Source: Cyanophora paradoxa (taxonomy: Eukaryota; Glaucocystophyceae; Cyanophorales; Cyanophoraceae). From it: a stretch of 64,000 nt of DNA. The notes beneath the pieces were generated by a model. It had not been told where the DNA came from. It saw nothing but the letters and a program-made list of their open reading frames with translations, and searched no databases. The translations under genes and the position numbers were made by a program. Below, one piece after another: positions 22,901-34,010 of the stretch; position 1 is the stretch's first letter; each line of letters opens with the position of its first letter. The stretch lies in assembly GCA_004431415.1 (NCBI GenBank), contig QPMI01000439.1, positions 434,001 to 498,000 of the forward strand, given 5' to 3'.

Positions 22901-25900
22901 CGTGCGCGTGCGCACCTCTGGAATTCGTCTCCCGCTCAGAATCCTGTAATTGTATTAGGGGCCCACCGGTCTCCTAATAAACGAATCGGTCTACTAATGA
23001 ACGAATGACGCGTCGCGCTCATCTCCGCCCCGCCCGCCCGCTGCGCAGGCTGGTGCCCCAAGGCATCCTCGCGGTGCCCGCGCCCCGCCCCGCCCCGCCC
23101 CGCCCCGCCCTTCGTTGCTTCCGTCTCAAAGGCGCCTGGCGACACCTTTGAGTGCCTTTTAGAGCCCGCCCCTCTCTGCCCTTCTCCCCCGCCTCCTCTG
23201 GGACCCTCGACCGGGTGGTGCGGGGCGGGCGCCTCTAAGATGCTAAGCTATACGCACCTTTAAGATGGACGCTGTGGAGCGGTTTTGCAAGGCCTGACCT
23301 GACGGGCGCCTGGCGGCGGCAGCGGGTGGTGCGGGGCGGGCGGCGGGTCTCCTTCTCGGACCGCGAGCGCGACCGGGACGAGGGCGTAAACTCGTCCAAG
23401 GGACCCGGAGGCTTCGGGGGGGAGGAGGAGGACGCGGAGGGGGAGGAGAAGGTGCGGGGGCCCGGGGCCGGGGCGGGGCCCAGGCCGGGACCTAGTCCGG
23501 GCGGGGGATGGAGCCTGGCGACGACGATATAGCTCTTTATAGTTAGACTTTTACCGCGCGTCGGCGTGACTTTATAGTTGAGGTTTACAGTTGGACGTGC
23601 TGCGCATCGCCGTCTTGCTTGCTCACCGGGCGACCCCGCATTTCGCAGGAGGAAGAGGAGACTGCCCGGGCGGCCGGCGCCGTGCGCACCGACCCCCGCC
23701 CCAGCCACCCGCCCACCCACCGCCGCTGGGTCTCGCGCCTCTAGCCAGCCAGCCCACTAGCGCCCGCCCGCCAGCGCCGTGCCGGACCTCCAGCTGAGCC
23801 TTACTGCGCTTAAGCCCAACTTGATTCCCGGGTCCCACCTCACGCGGCCTCGCTCGCGATCGTTCGAATTCGGCCCCGCAAGAGGCGGCGTTCCGCTTGG
23901 GCACAAGCCTAAGCCTAAGCCTAACTAACTAAGCCTAAGCCTAACTAACTGCTACTAGCGCCTACTAAGCCTAACTGCGCTGAAGCCTGGCTTGGCCCCG
24001 GGGTCCCACTGGTAACACTGCGCTCAAGCTTGACCGCCCTGCAGGAGGCTGCCTTCCGCTTCGGGCACAAGATGATGCGGGAGGTGACGTACGGCCTCCT
24101 CCCCGTGCCCCAGGCGCGCGCGTACCCCCCACCCCGCTTGCCGCGCCTCGCCCCGCCCGAGATCAAGCTTCCGACCCGCGTCCCTCTTGGCTGACCGTGC
24201 CCGCCCCTCCCCGCAGCGGCGGTCGCTGCACCGGGCCCTGGCGCACCTCTACGAGGTTCGCCAGCCCCTCGCAGCTCGCCGCGCCGCGCCGCGCCACGCC
24301 ACGCCTTGCGGCTCACCCTGGCGCCCGCTCTCCCGCCCGCCTTCAGACGCGGCTGAAGGATGCGGCGCGGGCCGGCGAGGGCGAGGGCGAGGGCCAGGGC
24401 GAGGGCGAGGGGGACGGGGAGGAGGACCTGGAATCCCTCTCCTGCATATCCCACCACCTCCTCCTCGGTGCCCGCCCGCCCGCCCGCCCGCCCGCCCGCC
24501 CCTTGCAGATTCCTAGAACACTTCTCGCGTTGTTCGCTTCTTTTAGACGTTAATCCGACCCCGGACGTCTCCGCGTGCGGTCCTGACCGGGCCCCCGTCC
24601 CTGCCTGTGCCCGGGCGGCCGCTCTTCAAGCCGAAAGCTCTTTAAGCTCTCTTTCCTATATATCCTGGTCCTGTTCTTGACCCGATCCTGGTCCTGACGC
24701 CTCCGTCGGCGATCGCGCGCAGCCGGGGAGAGCGAGCGGGCGGCGCCGTACCTCGAGCGCTCGGCGCGCCTCGCCGTCAAGTCCGGCGCCCACGTCGAGG
24801 TCCGCGCCGCATTAGACTGAGTTAAACTCTTGTTCTTTACGAGAGTCTCGTTCTTGGATAAGAACCTAATAATAAAGAGCTCGATTCCTATAAAAACTGA
24901 ATTCGAACCCGCTCGCTCACGCACGCCTCCGGCGGCGCCTCAGGCGCTGAGGCTGTACGAGGACCTGTGCGGGACGGGGGCGGCCCCCGCGGCGCGGCGG
25001 GCCGAGTGGACGCGCCGCCGCGCCCAGTCCCTCCACCTCATGGGGTGCGCCCACGCGCCGCCGACGCCGGCTTGCCGGCTAGCTAGAGAATCTAGCCAGA
25101 ATGCATAGCTACATCGCGGCCTCCCGCGAAGTCTCGATCCCGCGAAGTCAGACTCTGAGACGCGCCGCCCCGCGCCCCGCCCCGGCCCCGATCCCCTCTA
25201 TCCCCTCTAGATCCCCTCTAGATCTCGCCCTCAGACTCTGAGACGCTCCGCCCCGCCGCGGCCCGCAGGCTGTACCGGGAGGCGATGGCGGCGTGCCGCG
25301 CCGGCCTGCTCCTCCTCGACCGCCCCGTCCCCGCGTGCGCACGCCCCGCCAGCTCCCCCGCTAGATCTAGATCTAGACTAGGCGTCCATGGCACGCTCTA
25401 GATCCAAACTGGCGCGGTCTAGATCGCCCCGTCCCCGCGTGCGCACTCCCGCCCAGAAGGCACAGAACCTGTTGCACTCAGAAGCTAGCTAGCTTTACAA
25501 GCGCTCCAACTAACAAGCATCTAACTAACTAAAGAGCATCTGACTAACGAGCATCTTCCCCTGCCCTCCTCCTCTGCCCCGTAGCTCGAGGGCGGCGTCG
25601 ATGGCGCGGTTCGCGGTGCTGGCGGCGCGCCTCGCGGCGGCCACCACGCCCGACCCCTACCAGCTCGACAGGCCCGCCCCCGGCGACGACTCCCCGGTGC
25701 GCCCCGCGCCGTCTTCCGTAGCCATCGCGCCAATCTACCATCCTCGAGACGCCGCCCAGCGCCGCCCGCCCGAGAGCTTACGCTTTGTGTCCTGGCTAGC
25801 TGGCCTAGCTAAATATCATAGCATAGAAAGCAGCAGGTTATATCTATCTACCTACCGTCTTGAATACCGCCGCGACGGCTTCTTCTGATCTCTGACCTTC

Positions 25901-28900
25901 CTCCTCCTCGGGCGCAGGAGAAAGTGGCGTCGGAGGCGTCGCTGCTCTACGCGACCCTCGCCGCCTGCGGCGACCGGTGCGCCCCGCCCCGCCCGCCCAG
26001 GCGCGGGCGAAGGCGAAGGCGTGGCGGACGAAACATAGAGGCGAACCGGCATACAGAGGGGAGAGAAAAAGAGAGAGAGCGGCGCCCGCCCCGCCCCGCC
26101 CCGCACCGCCGCCGCGCAGAATAGAGCATAGTCCGAATGAGGGGAGAGAGTCGGACGTGAGCCATAGAGGGAAAGGGACACAGCCTGCTAAGCCCGGCAA
26201 AGGGAACCAGAGAGAGAACCCGCCCCGCCCCGCCGCTCACGCCCACGCCCCCGGCTGCTGACGCCGCCCGCGTGCTCTGCGCCGGCGCAGGACGAACGAG
26301 GACCGCTCCCTGATGGCCCTCTGCGCCGCCTCCGCCGTCCGCCCCGCCCCGCCCCGCCCCGCCCCGCCCCGCCCCGCCCTGACTTGCAGCACACTCTCTC
26401 TTAAAAATCCTGCCATGCGATATTCTAAAACTCTGCCATGCGATATTCTAAACTCAATATTCGCCCCGCCCCACCGCAACCGCCTTTCCCCGTCTCACAC
26501 CGGTTCGATGTGCAGGCGTGGGAGGCGCTGCGGGCGCCGACGCTGGGGCCCGCCCTCGCGTACGGCTCCGCCGTCTGGGTGCGCCGCTTCGACCGCGATT
26601 CTTCTGCCGCCCGATCTCGAATCTTGGATCGAATCTTGGATCGAATCTTGGACGCTGATTCCTTCCTCCCGCGCCACATCGATATCGCAGGCGGCGCTGT
26701 GCGCGATCATGCGCTGGGGCAAGCAGTCGGCGCGCTTCGCACAGGTCCCCCCCCCTCCCCCCCCCCCCCCCCCCATCCTCTTTCCCTTTGCATCTGATCC
26801 TCGCCCCTTCCCCTCGCCCCGCCCCGCCCCTCGGCCCGGCCCGCAGCTGTCGAAGAACTGCCTGACGCAGGTTGACCCCACCCCCCCACCCCCGCGCCAA
26901 GATAAGATAGGGGGCCCTTAGATAGGAGGCCGCCGCTCCGCCTAGGAGACCCGCCCCGTCCCCCGCACAGCGCTGCGTCTGGCCTCAGCGGCCGCCACTA
27001 GTACTCCCCCTGGGGCCTAAACCTACCTCCCTCCGCAGGTGGATCGCATCGACACGTACCTCGAGACTCTCCCGCACCTCGCCCAGGTCCACACTCCAGA
27101 CTCCAGACTCCGGACTCCAGACGATTAGAGCCAGTGATCATATCTCTAGATCTTATAGATCTTATAAGTCCCGCATCTAGATCTTATATAAGGATCTATA
27201 TAAGGGACTAGACCCCCCCGCACCTCGCCCAGGCCCGCCCCGCCTTCGATCCCGAATGTTCTTCGATCCCGAATGTTCTTCGATCCCGAATGTGTCTTCG
27301 ATCCCGAACGCGCAGGCGGAGCTCGCGGTGCAGGATTTCGCCCTGGTCCGCCCGTCTTGGCCCGGGCCCCTCCTCCGGCCCCGCCGCTTCCGATCTAATC
27401 TTCTCCTTCTCCTTCGTTCGCAGGCGGAGGTCTCGTGCCGGATGTGGCTCGAGATCGCCGAGCGCGCCGGCTCCCTCTCCGCACAGGCAACCTCCCCCCC
27501 CCCCCCCCCCCCCCCTCCCCGCCCCATAGCGAGGATAAAGAGCGGGCCCCTTAGCGCTCAGCGGCCCAAGTTTCTTGAACGGGCCCTAGGCCTAGAGATT
27601 CTTTGAGCTGAGAGGTCTTCGAGCGTCCGTCCCGACGCGCGCACGTAACCTCGCTCCCCCGGCTCGGCTAGTAGCCCAGAGAATTCTGGTAGAAACCTCT
27701 TAGGCGGACCGAAGCGTCGTTCTCTATATACCTATCTATCTATCCATCTACCTATCTATCTATCTATCTATCCATCTATTTATCTCCCTCGGTTCGTTTC
27801 GTAACCTAACACCGCCCCCTCTCTCCCCCGCCCCCGCCCCCACCCCTCTTGAACGGGCCCTTGTTCTTTCCTAGAGCTTCTTTTGAGCGCGTAACCAGAA
27901 TTTTAGAGCGCTCTCTATCTATCTATAGCTATCTACCTCCCTCAAGAGTCGTAACTTACGGTCGCCCTCTCCCCCCCCGCAGGTGGAGTGCGTGCACGCG
28001 CTGGTGCTGCTGCAGCGGCGGGGCGCCTGCGCCCGCGCCAGCGTCTGGCCGGGGGGGCCCGCCAAGATCGCCGCCCTCCTCCTCGTGCGCGCTCGCTCGC
28101 CGGCGCCGCATTACACACTTAAGTTTGACACGTAACGATATATAACAACAATAATGACATATTAGATGGCTTAAAATAAGAAAGGCTCCGGACGCCCTCC
28201 TTCCAGCCTCTGATATCAACTAACCGCGGCCCTCGCCATCCCCCCTCGCCCCTCGCCCCGTGCAGGGGGTCGGGGACGCGGCGTGGCGGACGGCGCGGCC
28301 GCTGCCGGAGCTGCACGCGACGCTCGCCGCCTCCCTCCTCGCCGACCTCCTCCTCCAGCAGGTACGATGCGAACCGAGGCTAATACCATGAGGCTAATAC
28401 CATACGTTGTGAGCCAAGCTAAAGTCTTATAAGCTAAGGAGGGCTCTAATTATAACCCGGCGATGCGAAGGGCAAGGGCAAAGGCCATACATGATAAGGA
28501 GGCCCAGGGCTCTAATTATGGGCCGAGGCCGAGGAGGACCTAGGCAACCAGAAAGAGAACCATAAAGTTCCGGACGCCGGAACTTCTACGGAACTTCTGG
28601 TTGCCTAGGTCCTCCTCGGCCTATGGGCGGAGGGCGAGGGCTCTGAGCCAAGGGCAAGGGCCACACATGCTAAGGGGCCTAGGCCTTAAGAACAACTAGA
28701 GAGAGAACCTATACGTTACAAAGGGCTCTGGGGGTGTTGCACGGCGCCCGCCCACTTCGGCCCCGCTCGCCTCTGCCCCTCTCTCCCCTCCCCCCCCTCC
28801 TCCTCCTCCCCCCCCCTTCTCTCCCCTCACCCCCACCGTCCCGGCGCAGGACGAGACGGAGCGGGCGCTGGGGGCGCTGGAGGCGCACGCCCGCGGCTGC

Positions 28901-30865
28901 GACCTCGCCGCCCTCGCCCGCGACTCCGACTCCGCGGTCCGCGCTCTCCGCCCCGCCCCTTCGCGCCCGCGCCCTGTTTATATACGAGCTTGATCCCTTT
29001 CTAATTTCCCGCGCTTGCCCTCTAGATCTAATTTCCGAGAGTATTTTATTATCCGAGAGTATTTTATTCGATCGCCCGAGAGTCGGAGTCGCCCGCGACT
29101 CCGACTCCGCGGTCCGCGCTCTCCGGGCTCTACCCCGGTAGATCTAGCGCTTTAAAATTATCATCCGTCCTAGGCCATTCGAGGTTTCTTCGACGTGGCT
29201 TGAAAGACGCGCGCGCCTGACCCCCGGCCCTCCTCCCCCTCCTCCTCCTTCGTCTTCTGCATCATGGCATTGTTTTATATATAGCGCCTGACCGCCCCCG
29301 CCCCGCCCGGCTCGGCAGGTGTGCGGCTTCTTCTGCGTGTACGCGCAGGCGCTGCTGCGCGGGGCCGGCGCCGACGCGGCGCGGCGGGCCGCCTCGGGGG
29401 TCGCCCACGTTCCCGCCGTAGAGGACGAGTCCGACCTCGACGGCGCGGTGAGTCAGAGCGAGAGCTCGAGCGGGCGAGCGCGTGATAGCTATAGAAGACA
29501 GGGGTACGCCGTAGCGCGCGATAGCATCGGCACGCGATAGCACCGGCGGTGCTAAGATTCACTTACGTATACGAAGCGGTGAGAGGGAGAGTGGGGGGAG
29601 ACATTGATATACAGACGTCGATGTCAAAAAGTCTGGGAAATAATATGCGTGTGCGCCGCCTCCGGATCCGCCGCGCGCCCCGCTGACCCTACCCGCCGCC
29701 CCGCCACAGGTGCTGGCTGGGCGGGCGCCGCGCACGCTGCGGGCCGCCTGCGCCGCCGCCGAGCGCGGCATCTCCCTCCTCCTCGTGCGTCCTCGAAACA
29801 AAACGAAACCCCGCTATAAGCCTTAGGGGCGCTTTATAGCTTTATAGCGTCCGCTAAGATGCTTGGAAGATGCTCACGCTCATATAAGCGCCTGAAGAGC
29901 ACATTGTTTTATAGAGCTCCGAGCACGCCTCTCTGCCCTCTCTCCGTGGCGCGCTAACGGTGCCGCCCCTGCGCAGGCCCCGGAGCACCCGCGCGGCCGC
30001 TTCCTCTCCGCCCGCCACGACGTCGCCATCCAGGTCCGCTAAGATGCTTAGAAGATGTAATAATATGATTCGATAAAGATACAGGCTTGATAGCTTAGCT
30101 TGTAGTCCTGGCTTTACAGCTTAAGAGCGCCTGGGGTCGTCTTGATTCGGCGCTGAGACCTCGGCCCGGCGCCCCGGCCCTCTGCGCGCGCCTAAGATTA
30201 GATTATACTGCTACAAGATGAGTAGATGATTAGGAGATTAGATTAAACTACTACTACAAGTTTGATAGCTTATTTCGAAGCTGAGCCCGGGCGCTAACGG
30301 CGCGCACGCCCCGCCCCCCACCCAGGCGCTCTACGCGTGCCTTGCCCTCTTCGTCGCATGGCTGGCGGCCGACGCGGGATCCCGCCCGCCCTCCGCCGAG
30401 CCGCACCCGGCCCTGGCCCTGGCCGCCCACTACGGCGCCCCGCCGGCCTCGGAGCTCCCGCCGGCGCGCCACGTCGCCGGCCTCGGCGCCGCCGCCTGCG
30501 ACCGCCTCGCCGAGCTGGCCCCGCACGACGCGCTGCGGCCGCTGGCGCTCGCCGCCCGCGGCCTCGCCCGCGCCTTCCGGGGGCGCAACGGCGCCGCCTC
30601 TTCGGACTTTAGGGAGGCAGCGGGCCTGTCGCCCGACTGGCGCGCCCACGGCGAGATCCGCTCGCCCATCCTGGGCCGCAACCGCGCCCTCGCGGTGCTC
30701 CTCAAGGCCCTCCTCTGCTCCCGCGCCGACGGCGGCTCCCGCGCCCGCCTCCTCTCCGCCGCCGAGGCCGCGTTCCGGCGGGCCTCGGACGACCACTTCG
30801 CGGCCACGGCGGCCGCCCTGCTGCAGGCCCCGCCCGCCTCCGCGGCCAACGGCACGCGCATCTAA
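13973..30865 (+). CDS. ADCY10-like soluble adenylyl cyclase with tandem cyclase domains, ATPase and helical-repeat region
   Basis: Exons assemble into the bicarbonate-type (ADCY10-like) cyclase architecture, which makes cAMP from ATP. Cyclase domain 1: REGFGVVVLF (13973-14012), DVAGFS (14069-14086), LCERMGGSDEEIEGLSAV (14155 on), FDGDVISFLGDGLLAAW (about 14327), ALRVQNIFESRP, LRAAVAAGTVREYRCG and PAIGEAGAALSQLHRGE. Cyclase domain 2: MQRALYTWSGSLRQITFDDK (about 15840), GLVFIGVWGL, LSHEDDPARAV and ELAGNYTLKGFKDS. ATPase: P-loop IVFVQGGAGYG (about 18252), split by an intron from KTALATLAVRLARSV (18690), and Walker B LLLVIEDMHQGDSQSW. The tail holds many alpha-helical segments such as RSLHRALAHLYE and APYLERSARLAVKSGAHVE. 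The last exon (30327-30865) ends AANGTRI-stop. Expected metal Asp residues lie in FDVAGF and LGDG. The N-terminal exon is uncertain. Confidence 0.85.
21170..21850 (+). repeat. Repeated exon end with splice donor inside a cyclase intron
   Basis: The exon ending GGCGTCCCCGGCATCGCC...CTCACCCG, followed by donor GTCCGCC, is at about 21174-21212. Copies of CCCGGCATCGCCG[T/C]CGACC...CACCCGGTCCGCC occur downstream at about 21461-21493 and 21609-21642. Partial copies lie at about 21329-21342 and 21824-21840. A longer block (CATTAGAATTCATCCCGGCA... to ...TCTAAGCCCT) is duplicated at about 21390-21460 and 21540-21609. (GCTAA)n runs separate the copies. Only the first copy is joined to an upstream exon; the true acceptor is at about 21950 (GGCGCTGCTGGAGCGG). 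Confidence 0.6.
28915..29125 (+). repeat. Exon end and donor duplicated inside the following intron
   Basis: The exon end encoding ARDSDSA with its GTCCGCGC donor (28915-28950) recurs without mismatch over 36 nt at 29090-29125, within the intron before the next exon (VCGFFCVYAQALL, about 29320). The second copy recreates a splice donor. Similar pairs in this gene are at 22211-22240/22390-22416, 22753-22792/22870-22908, 25321-25342/25425-25446 and 27071-27087/27217-27233. Confidence 0.6.
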
Positions 30866-31517
30866 ATTTAGACCCGATTCCAGAGCCTGTGATCGTGATC
30901 AGGAGCGTGATAAGATAGGAGCGTGATCTTGTACTTTCAGGTGTATTCGTGCAGTGGATTGCAGTTGTATTTCTAGTTTGATTTCAGTGTGCCGTAGTGG
31001 CTTTCAAGAGCCTGGCGCCGGCCCGGCTGCCAGCCGCCGTCCGGCTCCATTAATATTGCTGCAGTATCCTTCCGATCACGTAGAGATCTAGAGTACATTG
31101 ATTTCGTTCGTATTTGTATATTTATTGCAATAATTGTGGAGGCTGTGTCGATTTCGATTTCAGATTGATCTCGAAGTTGGTTTTTGCTAGGCAGGATGAT
31201 CGAGCAGTTTGAACTAGTGCAGATGTGTTCGAAGTCTGATTAGAAGTGACAGCTGCAGATCTAGATGATAGGGATTTTTGAGCCGAGTACGTGATCATGA
31301 GTAGTAAGAAAAGCGCACTGTAAGAAGAGAGTGCAAGCTTCAGATTAAGAATTTCGTACAATTAAAGCAGACAATTTTCGCAAGCGCAAAAACCGTAGAG
31401 CAGCGAACAGAGAAAGCGACGTCGACAATGTAACAGCTGCACTGCAGCTGGACATGATTTTAGATCTATTCATAATTATTGATTTCCGATCCGCGGCCGG
31501 TCGATCCGTGATCGATA
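30866..31517. other. Convergent intergenic region between cyclase and the gene at 31518-32664
   Basis: This is the 3' flank of both neighbours. It is less GC-rich than the genes and probably holds both 3' untranslated regions. A short palindrome with CAGCTGCACTGCAGCTG lies at about 31435-31452. No gene is supported. Confidence 0.4.
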
Positions 31518-32664
31518 TCAGACACACTGCGGCTCCGGGGGGTACGAGAGGAGCCGGACGCTCCAGGAGTCGAAGGGGGCCGAGGCCGGGGGCGCCTCGA
31601 GGGCCGCCAGGGCGCCCAGCATCTCGGCCACGGGGCGGATGAGAAAGACGGCGTTGGCGCGGGCGTCGAAGCCGAAGGAGCGCTGCGTGTGGAGGAGCGC
31701 GCGCAGCGTGCCCCGCGTCGGCGCCGCCAGCCGCAGCGAGCAGCGGCCGGCCTCGATGAGGGGGCTGCCGCCGAGAAAGAAGCCGCCCTCCAGCTTGAGC
31801 GTCGAAATCCGCGCGAGGGTCGAGCGGATCGCCGCGAGCGGGCCCTCGATCGACCAGCCGCGCCCGTCGTTGGAGCCGGAGAGGTAGAATCCGAGGCTGC
31901 TGCCCTTCGCCGGATGCAACGAAACGCCGAATTCGCGGCCAGCAGTGCGCAGAACGTTGCCGCCGAGCTCTCCGGCGAGCATACTGTTGCTCATAACAAC
32001 GCGCACAGAAGAAGACGGCCTCGAGAATCGAGTTTCGCCGCGCTGAAGTTGCGCCGTGCTCGAGAGGAAAACGTCCGCGAAAATTCCTTCGAGAGCCGCA
32101 GCAGCGCAATTCTTCGGCACAAGCAAGTCCACAGGCTTTGTGCCGACAGTTGGAGAGAGGGCGCCAAGCCCAACGGTAATCCACTCGGGCCACACGCTCA
32201 TAAAGTCGTCGCGCTTTGGAGCCTCCGCCTTTTTGACGACGAGTTTCCCGCTGCCAACTGCCAGAGACGTCAACTAGCAGTGATCTTAAACTTCAATATG
32301 TTTTTTAAAATATCAATTCGGAGTTCGAATTCGATATCGGACTTTGTGATCACGAGATCAGAGATTAATCGCGCGAACCCGTACAACCGCGCTCCTCAGC
32401 GGCTGAGACGATAAAGAGGTCCTCCCCGGTTGAGAGCGTGAGCACGCCCCCCTTGGATTTATCTGTTGGCCATTCGCTGAACTTGAAAGCGGCGACGCCC
32501 CCCGAACTCGAGAAGATGCGACGCATTTGCTGAAGGGTCGAGCGATCGGAGACTACGCCGCACTCTTCGGCGAAGCGCTCGTACGCCGCAAGCTCGTCGG
32601 GCGTGCGGATCCGGAGCTGAAAAAGGAGGCCCGGCGAGCGGAGCGCCCCCAGGAGATCGCCCAC
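31518..32664 (-). CDS. Unidentified host protein, last two exons
   Basis: Two minus-strand exons read through cleanly. Exon A starts after a GCGCAG acceptor at 32664 (GDLLGALRSPGLLFQLRIR, then TPDELAAYERFAEECGV) and runs to about 32383, ending SAAEERGCT before GTTCGC. Exon B follows acceptor CTGCTAG at about 32274 (LTSLAVGSGKLVVKKAEAP) and ends LLSYPPEPQCV-stop at 31518. Exon B contains SLGFYLSGSNDGRGWSIEG and LEGGFFLGGSPLIEAG, a beta-rich composition. I do not recognise a family. Because exon A begins at an acceptor rather than an ATG, an upstream exon is expected on the side now occupied by the provirus. None is evident in 32,665-32,936, so the gene may have been split or truncated by the insertion. 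Confidence 0.6.
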
Positions 32665-32936
32665 CTGCGCGACGAATATTAATGTTCATGATTAGAGAAA
32701 GCGAGCGGGTGAGATGTTAATTCAGAAGACAGCGTCGGTGCGCCGGCCGGCGGGTTCCAAAATTCTCTTAAGCCTGATCATGAGCGCTCCCCCCCCCCCG
32801 ATCCGGGCGATGCAGCGGTGTTTGCATAATTCGAAATTCCCCTTTTTCTTCGTAATCATGATCTCTCATTTTCCCTCTAGATCTCATTTCAATTCCCTTC
32901 AAATTTCGCGAAACGAAAAAATTGAGAGAAGAATAG

Positions 32937-33031
32937 ACACATATTGAAAAACGAATTTAAATCCCTCGTTCATCTCGATCGCTTCGCGATCTCGATTCAC
33001 TCTGGATTTAAATTCGTTTTTCAATATGTGT
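32937..33031. repeat. Perfect 28-bp inverted repeat at the left edge of the provirus
   Basis: Arms at 32937-32964 (ACACATATTGAAAAACG then AATTTAAATCC) and 33004-33031 are exact reverse complements with a 39-nt spacer. The spacer has its own small palindrome, GATCGCTTCGCGATC. The repeat sits where composition switches from host-like to virus-like. It could be a virus-derived terminal structure or a cruciform-forming regulatory element. Confidence 0.7.
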
Positions 33032-33351
33032 TAATTTAATACTAAAATACATATTTTTCGATTAATTTCTTAAACTTTTTATGCAAACTTTGTATAAAAT
33101 AATGCAAACTTTGTATTAAAAATGAAAACGCGTTTACCAAAATGCATATTTTCGATTAAACTTCGATAGATTCAATTGATCTTATATCGATTGATTATGT
33201 ACTTTGTTGTTTACATACAAATCTGCGATAGATTAACATTAAACTGCTTAAAGATCGATATAATTGCGATTAAATTGCATAAATTCGCATAAACTCGATA
33301 TATCTCTCATGTATTGAAGTAGACCACCGCCCATTCTGTATCGAAAAACGC
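33032..33351. other. AT-rich leader without a gene
   Basis: Very AT-rich sequence with short direct repeats (ATGCAAACTTTGTAT twice near 33080-33115; GATAGATT). No coding potential was seen. It is probably non-coding terminal DNA of the provirus. Confidence 0.4.
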
Positions 33352-33620
33352 AAAAAGTGTCACAGAGTTGCATTGTGTCCAATTGAACAATCGATGAGAT
33401 TGCTGATGTACATTTTTGCACCGAAAAAGTGTCACAGAGTTGCATTATCTCCCATTAAACAATCGATTAGATTGCGGGATTTTCTATTGGAATATATCGG
33501 AACTGCATTATGTCCAATTAAACAATCGATGAGATTGCGGATTTATATTTTAGATCGAAAAAGTGTCACAGAGTTGCATGGTCTCCAATTGAACAATCGA
33601 TTAGATTGCATATGTTCTAT
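33352..33620. repeat. Four imperfect tandem repeats of about 60-75 bp
   Basis: The core AAAAAGTGTCACAGAGTTGC followed by AT[G/T]xTCTCCAATT[G/A]AACAATCGAT[G/T]AGATTGC recurs at about 33352, 33424 and 33556. A shortened copy near 33500 lacks the first block. Spacing is 57-75 bp and the copies diverge outside the core. There is no coding sense. Repeat arrays near the end of such elements often serve replication or transcription control; that role is only inferred here. Confidence 0.65.
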
Positions 33621-33722
33621 AAAACAGAATAATTGAATTCAAGTGTGACAGGTAGTATTCAAATGATATTCAGTAATAGATATATTTGTTTTTGAGAAAG
33701 TCAGTAAGAGGGGTAGAATGTC

Positions 33723-33829
33723 TGTGACAGGTGTGACAGGTGTGACAGGTGTTTTCAGAAGTCTGTCATTTTTGAAAAATTTAGAAAGTTTGAAAATAGG
33801 TGTCACACCTGTCACACCTGTCACACTCA
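33723..33829. repeat. Hairpin element copy 1 built from 10-bp TGTGACAGGT repeats
   Basis: The left arm is three head-to-tail copies of TGTGACAGGT. The loop reads GTTTTCAGAAGTCTG...GTTTGAAAATA, and the right arm is the inverse array (GTCACACCTGTCACACC...). Related sequence fills the flanks up to 33960. Ten-base spacing puts each unit on the same face of the helix, as in protein-binding arrays. The same element occurs at 34011 and 42896. Confidence 0.65.
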
Positions 33830-34010
33830 ATTAAACTACCTGTCACACCTGGTCTCCTTACCATTTTCAGTAAGACAGAAAGGTATTCATGAAATCGACT
33901 ATTGTTGGGTGGATTTTGAAGGTGTCACACCTGTCACATAGACTGTTTTCAGTAAGACAACAATAAATTCTTGAATATCTCAGTAAGAAATAGAGTCTTT
34001 TGTTAATTGG

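Noticed and set aside
33352-33620. CRISPR-like array
   Set aside because: Repeats are imperfect, spacing is irregular and part of the spacer is also repeated. The context is a eukaryotic viral element with no cas genes.
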